From: Candidatus Moraniibacteriota bacterium
Lineage (GTDB): Bacteria > Patescibacteriota > Minisyncoccia > CAIUEV01 > JAHKAQ01
Assembly (NCBI GenBank): GCA_014729445.1
Contig: WJJX01000072.1
Span: forward strand, 1 to 18,954
DNA length: 18,954 bases
Direction of reading: 5' to 3'
Positions 15,291-18,954 of this stretch are shown piece after piece (position 1 is the stretch's first letter; every line of letters begins with the position of its first letter). A model generated the notes under the pieces. That model was not told the DNA's origin. It searched no databases and saw only the letters and a program-made list of their open reading frames with translations. The position numbers and the translations under genes are program-made.

Positions 15291-16274
15291 TTAAGCGATA
15301 AATTCTATTTCCTCCTCAAGCGTTATCCCAAACTCGTTTTTCACTCTGGTTTTAGCCATTTGAATAAGCTCCAAAACTTCACTGGATTCAGCATTAAAAA
15401 GATTATAAATTACATTCCCATGGTCCTTGGAAATCCTGGCATCTCCAACTCTTTTACCTTTAAGGCCCACCTTGTCAATCAAATAACCGGCTGGAATTGT
15501 TTTCACCTCCTTAATCTTTTTTCCCTGTTCGGCCAAATTGTTATCCTTATAAAATTCCTCTATTAAATCCCTAATCTCTTTTCTCTGTTGCAAATTGGCC
15601 GACTTAATAATCTCGCTTAAATCGATATTTTTAAAAATACTGCCGGCCGAAGGATGTTTATAATAAGCTTTATCCTTCCTCGACGCCAAAATCTCATCCC
15701 GCTCTTTTTTCAAGGTTTTTTTATCCACTACATCCAATTCAAACCTGGCTCCGGCAATTACCAATTCCTTCCTCGACTTAAAAATACTGTCCCTGTACCC
15801 GAATTTGGACTTCTTTTTTTTAAAAGACTCAAATTTTAAGGATGAAACATTCAAAACCAGCACTTCCCTCAATTTATCGCTCACACTCACTCCAAAAGCT
15901 CCGGCATTCCCTCTTATTGCCCCGCCAACGGTCCCGGGAATTCCGCTTAATTTATGAATTCCGCTTAATCCTCTATCTACGCTAAAATTAACTAATTCAG
16001 TCAATAAAGCACCCGCTTCCACATCGATCATCGTGCCATTTTCATCTATCGAAGAAGCGTTCATTTTAACTATCCAGCCTTGGAAACCGGCTGAGCTAAA
16101 AAGAATATTACTGCCTCCTCCGATAATTCTAAAAGGCAATTTGCTTTTTTTGATCTCAAAAAAAACAGTTTCCAAATCGTCTAAATTGGTTACTTCAACA
16201 AAATATTTAATCCGGCCTCCGATTTTAAAAGTGGTTAACCGGCTCGCTTTTTTGTTTTTCTCTATTTTATACAT
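15291..16274 (-). CDS. murB: UDP-N-acetylenolpyruvoylglucosamine reductase MurB
   Basis: 327 aa. FAD-binding PCMH-type domain: 'TTFKIGGRIKYFV' (14-26), 'RIIGGGSNILFS' (49-60) and 'GIHKLSGIPGTVGGAIRGNAGAFG' spanning 105-128. The catalytic part has 'FGYRDSIFK' (R161), 'HPSAGSIFKN' (S212, proton donor), 'IPAGYLIDKVGLKG' and 'ISKDHGNVI', with Glu near 320 in 'LEEEIEF'. It reduces UDP-GlcNAc-enolpyruvate to UDP-MurNAc with NADPH, giving the substrate of MurC encoded 8 bp upstream. The tight spacing indicates co-transcription murC-murB-GT4. No Shine-Dalgarno is seen. Confidence 0.96.
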   Translation of the reverse strand: MYKIEKNKKASRLTTFKIGGRIKYFVEVTNLDDLETVFFEIKKSKLPFRIIGGGSNILFSSAGFQGWIVKMNASSIDENGTMIDVEAGALLTELVNFSVDRGLSGIHKLSGIPGTVGGAIRGNAGAFGVSVSDKLREVLVLNVSSLKFESFKKKKSKFGYRDSIFKSRKELVIAGARFELDVVDKKTLKKERDEILASRKDKAYYKHPSAGSIFKNIDLSEIIKSANLQQRKEIRDLIEEFYKDNNLAEQGKKIKEVKTIPAGYLIDKVGLKGKRVGDARISKDHGNVIYNLFNAESSEVLELIQMAKTRVKNEFGITLEEEIEFIA

Positions 16275-16282
16275 TACAAATT

Positions 16283-17662
16283 TTATTTTTTGATCAAATT
16301 ATGAACCCTCCAAATATCCCCGGCGCCCATCGAAATAAAAACCGTATTTTCATTAAGAGTCTCCTTGAGCTTAGGCGCTAAACTATAAAGATCTTTAACA
16401 TATTCGGCTTTCCCTCCAAAATCATTAATCAATTTTTCGAGATCCCTGGAATGAACTTTTATTTTTCCTGCTTTTTCTCTAGCCGAAGCGTAAATATCTA
16501 TAAGGTAGACCAAATCAGCCAAAACCAATGCTTTTGCAAACTCTTTCAAAAATTTCTTGGTCCGAGTATAGGTATGCGGATGAAAAGCCACCACTATCTT
16601 CTTGGCGGGAAAAAATTCTCTGGCACCCTTGATAGTCGAAACAATTTCCTCTGGATGATGGGCATAATCGTCATATAAGCTGGACCCGTTGAATTTTCCC
16701 TGATATTGAAATCTTCTTTCGGTCGAGAGAAAACCGCTTATCTTTTCAATGCAAATGCCAAGCGAAACACCCAAACAATTGGCGGCCGCGATTGCGGCAA
16801 TCGCATTTAGCGCATTATGCAAACCGTTTTGAAAAATTTTACACCTCATTTTTCGCCCTTTACCAACCGATTTAAAAACGATTTCCTGATAGCCTTCGCC
16901 CAAATTCCTTCTCAATAGTTCAAAATCCGCCTTTTTATCAAATCCGAAACTAATCTTTTTACAATCAACCTGTTTGGCAATCTTTAAAGCGTTTTTGTCT
17001 TTTATATTATAAACAAAATAACCGTTTTTCGGGATTTTTTTTATAAAGTCAAAAAAAATCTTGTTATACTCACCTTGATCTTTAAAAAAATCCGGATGAT
17101 CAAAATCAATATTGGTCAAAACAACCATAAAAGGATTCAAATACCTAAGTTTGTTTTGATATTCATCGGCTTCCACCACAAAAAGATCGCCACTCCCCGA
17201 ACAAGCGCTCTTTCCCCAATTAACAAACTTACTTCCGATCAAAGCACTTGGATCCTTTCCCCCTTCCTTCAAAAGATAAGCCAACATTGCCGCCGTGGTT
17301 GTCTTACCGTGAGTACCGCAAACCGCTATCCCCTTTGCCTGATTAAATAATCTCCCTAAAAACTCGGGATAACTGACCATTTTTAAACCTTTCTTTAAGG
17401 CGTACTCAAATTCCGGATTATCCTTATTATAAGCGGTCGAATAAAGAACCAGATCAACATCCAAAGGAATATTTCGGGGATTAAAATTTTCAAAAAAAGT
17501 TACTTTTAAACTTTTAAGAATTTCATCTGTATAAAAAGTCTCCCCGGTATCGGAACCCAAAACTTGAACTCCTTTCGCCTTCAAGATTTCGGCCAGGGCC
17601 GTCATCGCCACTCCCTTAATACCAATCATGTAAACCTTTTTCAAATCTTCCACTTTTTTCAT
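16283..17662 (-). CDS. murC: UDP-N-acetylmuramate--L-alanine ligase MurC
   Basis: 459 aa, normal for MurC. The N-terminal Rossmann-like UDP-sugar domain has 'VYMIGIKGVAMTALAEIL' (10-27) and 'VLGSDTGE'. The ATP site is 'GIAVCGTHGKTTTAAML' (P-loop, K120). The Mur-ligase centre shows 'VEADEYQNKL', 'LTNIDFDHPDFF', 'GLHNALNAIAAIAAA' and 'DDYAHHPEEI', and the C-terminal domain 'VVAFHPHTYTRT'. It joins L-Ala to UDP-MurNAc, the first peptide step of murein, in the cytoplasm. The related recycling ligase Mpl was considered, but the adjacent murB and the motifs fit MurC. It is the first gene of the murC-murB-GT4 run. Confidence 0.96.
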   Translation of the reverse strand: MKKVEDLKKVYMIGIKGVAMTALAEILKAKGVQVLGSDTGETFYTDEILKSLKVTFFENFNPRNIPLDVDLVLYSTAYNKDNPEFEYALKKGLKMVSYPEFLGRLFNQAKGIAVCGTHGKTTTAAMLAYLLKEGGKDPSALIGSKFVNWGKSACSGSGDLFVVEADEYQNKLRYLNPFMVVLTNIDFDHPDFFKDQGEYNKIFFDFIKKIPKNGYFVYNIKDKNALKIAKQVDCKKISFGFDKKADFELLRRNLGEGYQEIVFKSVGKGRKMRCKIFQNGLHNALNAIAAIAAANCLGVSLGICIEKISGFLSTERRFQYQGKFNGSSLYDDYAHHPEEIVSTIKGAREFFPAKKIVVAFHPHTYTRTKKFLKEFAKALVLADLVYLIDIYASAREKAGKIKVHSRDLEKLINDFGGKAEYVKDLYSLAPKLKETLNENTVFISMGAGDIWRVHNLIKK

Positions 17663-17699
17663 GAATTTTAAACTATTGAATAACCAAAACTAAAATCAA

Positions 17700-18485
17700 T
17701 CAATAAATATTATCAAAATCAAGTACATTTGAGCTGGCCTCCAGATCAATCTCGATTTCTTCCCTAACCGGAATTTCTCTCGGCCACAAAAATCTAAAAT
17801 CCCGGACTTCCCCCGGCGTCACATCGTTAATATTGCCTTTATTTAAAGCGATCAATTCCCCGTTTTCATCTTTAACGACACTCACCAGGTGCAGAGTATG
17901 TAAATTATAGCTACTCCTGTTAACTACCTGAAAGTTAATTTCAAAAAACCGGCCCGCCTCTTTCGCATAAGCATAGCTTTGGTTTAAAGTCTCAATTTTG
18001 GGATATTCGGACTCTTCAAATTTAACAAAATCACTCTCCTCCAATTCTTCCAGTTCCAATTCCACTTTGGTCGGATTCGAAGTCACATTAATTCCCGTCT
18101 CCACGATATATTTTTCCTCTTTAGGCAAAATATAGGTTTCCCCGCTTCTTGATCCCACTTTGCCGGATTCGTCATATAGGACAAATTCATATTTCAAAAC
18201 CTGAACCCCGTAACCGGAGTTGGAATTAAAAATTTTACCGAAAACATCGTATCTGGAAGCATCTTCCACCAAATCGGCCTCCTGAACTTCGATTTGCTTT
18301 AATTCAACCTTTTTGGGGCATTCCTTTGGGCAAACTCCTCCACAGTCAATACCGGTTTCATTTTGATTTCTTTTTCCGTCCTCACAGCTGGGTTTTATAA
18401 ACATCCCGTAAATCCAGTAGGAAATACCTGCAAAGATAAACAAAAAGATCAAAAGGATTATTATTTGTTTTAACAATCTAGGCAT
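17700..18485 (-). CDS. Membrane-anchored extracytoplasmic protein with C-x-DG...DCGG-x-C motif, unknown function
   Basis: 261 aa. One N-terminal membrane segment (about 7-29) is followed by an outside domain. A Cys-rich stretch at 34-56 (C34, C48, C52, C56; 'CEDGKRNQNETGIDCGGVC') recurs in surface proteins of Patescibacteria and others. The remainder is acidic and beta-rich, with two FxxL/V-type halves (about 70-150 and 165-255; 'YDVFGKIFNSNSGYGVQVLKY' region and 'FEINFQVVNRSSYN'), suggesting two Ig-like/fibronectin-like folds. The function is not recognisable. It has its own promoter upstream and is 37 bp from murC on the same strand, so it may feed transcription into the mur genes. No Shine-Dalgarno is visible. 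Confidence 0.75.
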   Translation of the reverse strand: MPRLLKQIIILLIFLFIFAGISYWIYGMFIKPSCEDGKRNQNETGIDCGGVCPKECPKKVELKQIEVQEADLVEDASRYDVFGKIFNSNSGYGVQVLKYEFVLYDESGKVGSRSGETYILPKEEKYIVETGINVTSNPTKVELELEELEESDFVKFEESEYPKIETLNQSYAYAKEAGRFFEINFQVVNRSSYNLHTLHLVSVVKDENGELIALNKGNINDVTPGEVRDFRFLWPREIPVREEIEIDLEASSNVLDFDNIY

Positions 18486-18549
18486 AGAAAATTTAATTTT
18501 TAAAGCAAAGTTTTTCGCCTACCATAAACCGAATAAAAATCTCTCCTCC

Positions 18550-18579
18550 ATTATAATATTATTTTAAACATTTTTTCAA
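18550..18579 (-). promoter_or_regulatory. Promoter for the anchored surface protein (and perhaps murC-murB)
   Basis: TTGAAA (18574-18579), an 18-base spacer, then perfect TATAAT (18550-18555) on the minus strand. The leader to the ATG at 18485 would be about 57 nt. GGAGGAG lies just after the -10 but is 17 nt from the next ATG (18525, a 10-codon frame), so it is unlikely to serve as a ribosome site. Confidence 0.65.
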
Positions 18580-18585
18580 GCAAAT

Positions 18586-18600
18586 AAAAAAACCCATAAT
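18586..18600 (-). terminator. 3' half of 5S processing stem with U-tract terminator
   Basis: On the minus strand the 15 bases after 5S (ATTATGGGTTTTTTT) are complementary, with one G-U pair, to the 15 bases just before it (AAAAAAACCTATAAT, 18740-18754). This extends helix I by 15 pairs and ends in a U-run. The structure would serve both as a precursor processing stalk and as an intrinsic terminator. Confidence 0.7.
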
Positions 18601-18739
18601 CCTGGCGATGGCCTACTCTCACCCGCCCAAATTTACTTAACATTTAAATAAACTTAGGCGGGCTACCATCGGCGCAGGCAAGCTTAACTTCTGAGTTCGG
18701 GATGGGATCAGGTGTGGCCTTGCCGCTTGAATCACCAAG
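18601..18739 (-). rRNA. rrf: 5S ribosomal RNA with elongated helix IV
   Basis: The minus strand carries the bacterial 5S core: 'CACACCTGATCCCATCCCGA', 'ACTCAGAAGTTAAGC', 'GCCGATGGTAG' and 'TGAGAGTAGG'. The ends pair as helix I (CTTGGTGAT with ATCGCCAGG, 9 bp including G-U). At 139 nt it exceeds the usual 115-120 nt. The excess is in helix IV/loop (18622-18662), which folds into about 19 continuous pairs with an ATG triloop. The expected upstream 23S gene is absent. Confidence 0.96.
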
Positions 18740-18752
18740 ATTATAGGTTTTT

Positions 18753-18872
18753 TTAAAAATTACCGACTGCCGCGGAGGAAAAATAAAAAACCATCCCCAC
18801 AAAAACTATCATAAAAAACAACAAAACAACCAATTTCAAACCTTCTTTGAGTTTTGATTTTTTATCATTCAT
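18753..18872 (-). CDS. Possible 39-aa single-span membrane peptide, leaderless
   Basis: ATG 18872 to TAA 18753. The product begins 'MNDKKSKLKEG', has a hydrophobic helix of about 20 residues (12-32) and ends 'SSAAVGNF'. A positively charged start followed by one membrane span is a plausible small membrane protein. The start sits at the predicted transcription start of the promoter at 18879-18907, so translation would be leaderless. Its stop lies in the 5S precursor stem. No homologue is recognised and the ORF may be fortuitous. Confidence 0.35.
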   Translation of the reverse strand: MNDKKSKLKEGLKLVVLLFFMIVFVGMVFYFSSAAVGNF

Positions 18873-18878
18873 AAAAAT

Positions 18879-18907
18879 AAGATATAAAAACAAATTCAAT
18901 TTGTCAA
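18879..18907 (-). promoter_or_regulatory. Promoter upstream of the small ORF and 5S rRNA
   Basis: Perfect TTGACA (18902-18907), a 17-base spacer and TATCTT (18879-18884) on the minus strand. The predicted start is about 18872, some 130 nt before mature 5S. This is one of the best promoter matches in the window and suggests 5S is transcribed independently of 23S. Confidence 0.7.
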
Positions 18908-18954
18908 GATGATGATTTTTTCTTTTTCGAGAATTTCTTCCATTCCACCAAAAG
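18904..18954 (-). CDS. Possible C-terminal end of an upstream gene (partial)
   Basis: From the right edge one frame reads 'LLVEWKKFSKKKKSSS' and stops at TGA 18904-18906, inside the TTGACA box. A Lys/Ser-rich tail is typical of a protein C-terminus. Only 16 codons are visible, so neither reading frame nor family can be confirmed. Confidence 0.3.
   Translation of the reverse strand, partial: LLVEWKKFSKKKKSSS

Noticed and set aside
18493..18525. 10-codon ORF after GGAGGAG in the leader of the surface-protein gene, as a leader peptide
   Set aside because: The Shine-Dalgarno-like run is 17 nt from the ATG and overlaps the expected transcript start; no regulatory structure follows.

Overview
The window looks like a piece of a Candidate Phyla Radiation (Patescibacteria, Parcubacteria-like) genome. 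The DNA is AT-rich, genes are tightly packed, and most starts lack a Shine-Dalgarno sequence. There is a surface protein with a C-x-DG-x-x-N...DCGG-x-C motif. The Cas12a resembles, from memory, those described from Parcubacteria and Peregrinibacteria. This assignment is an inference; no 16S gene or marker set is present.

Left end (1-4495, minus strand): a type V-A CRISPR-Cas locus. It holds a full-length cas12a and, 64 bp downstream, the first 63 codons of cas4, which runs off the left edge. The usual cas1, cas2 and CRISPR array would lie further left and are not in the window. cas12a begins just 3' of a tRNA-Arg gene whose 5' end overlaps the stop codon of ruvX. The Cas12a keeps its RuvC and Nuc catalytic residues. 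It differs from the well-studied enzymes at the PAM-contacting residues, at the crRNA-processing histidine and at a handle-binding arginine. The visible Cas4 start lacks the first iron-sulphur cysteine.

4486-7117 (minus strand): a housekeeping nucleic-acid block with ruvX, recJ, a small GIY-YIG nuclease and tRNA-Ser(UGA).

7278-11956: a surface-glycan block. It has two multi-spanning GT-C-like proteins (plus), a dolichol-phosphate-mannose-synthase-like GT2 (minus) and a UDP-glucuronate decarboxylase of the UDP-xylose synthase type (plus). Together they suggest making a nucleotide sugar, charging a polyprenyl carrier, and transferring the sugar outside the membrane.

12080-14167 (plus): recG with a good promoter. 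A very strong hairpin at 14211-14249 separates it from the convergent block to its right.

14304-18485 (minus strand): murC-murB-GT4, a tight envelope-synthesis run making UDP-MurNAc-L-Ala precursors and a polyprenyl-linked glycan. Upstream of it, with its own promoter, is an anchored extracytoplasmic protein of unknown function.

18586-18954 (minus strand): a 5S rRNA gene with an unusually long helix IV, enclosed by a complementary processing/terminator stem. It is preceded by a consensus promoter and a possible 39-codon leaderless membrane-peptide ORF rather than by 23S rRNA. No stretch longer than 300 bases lacks a gene; the longest gap is 9519-9762.
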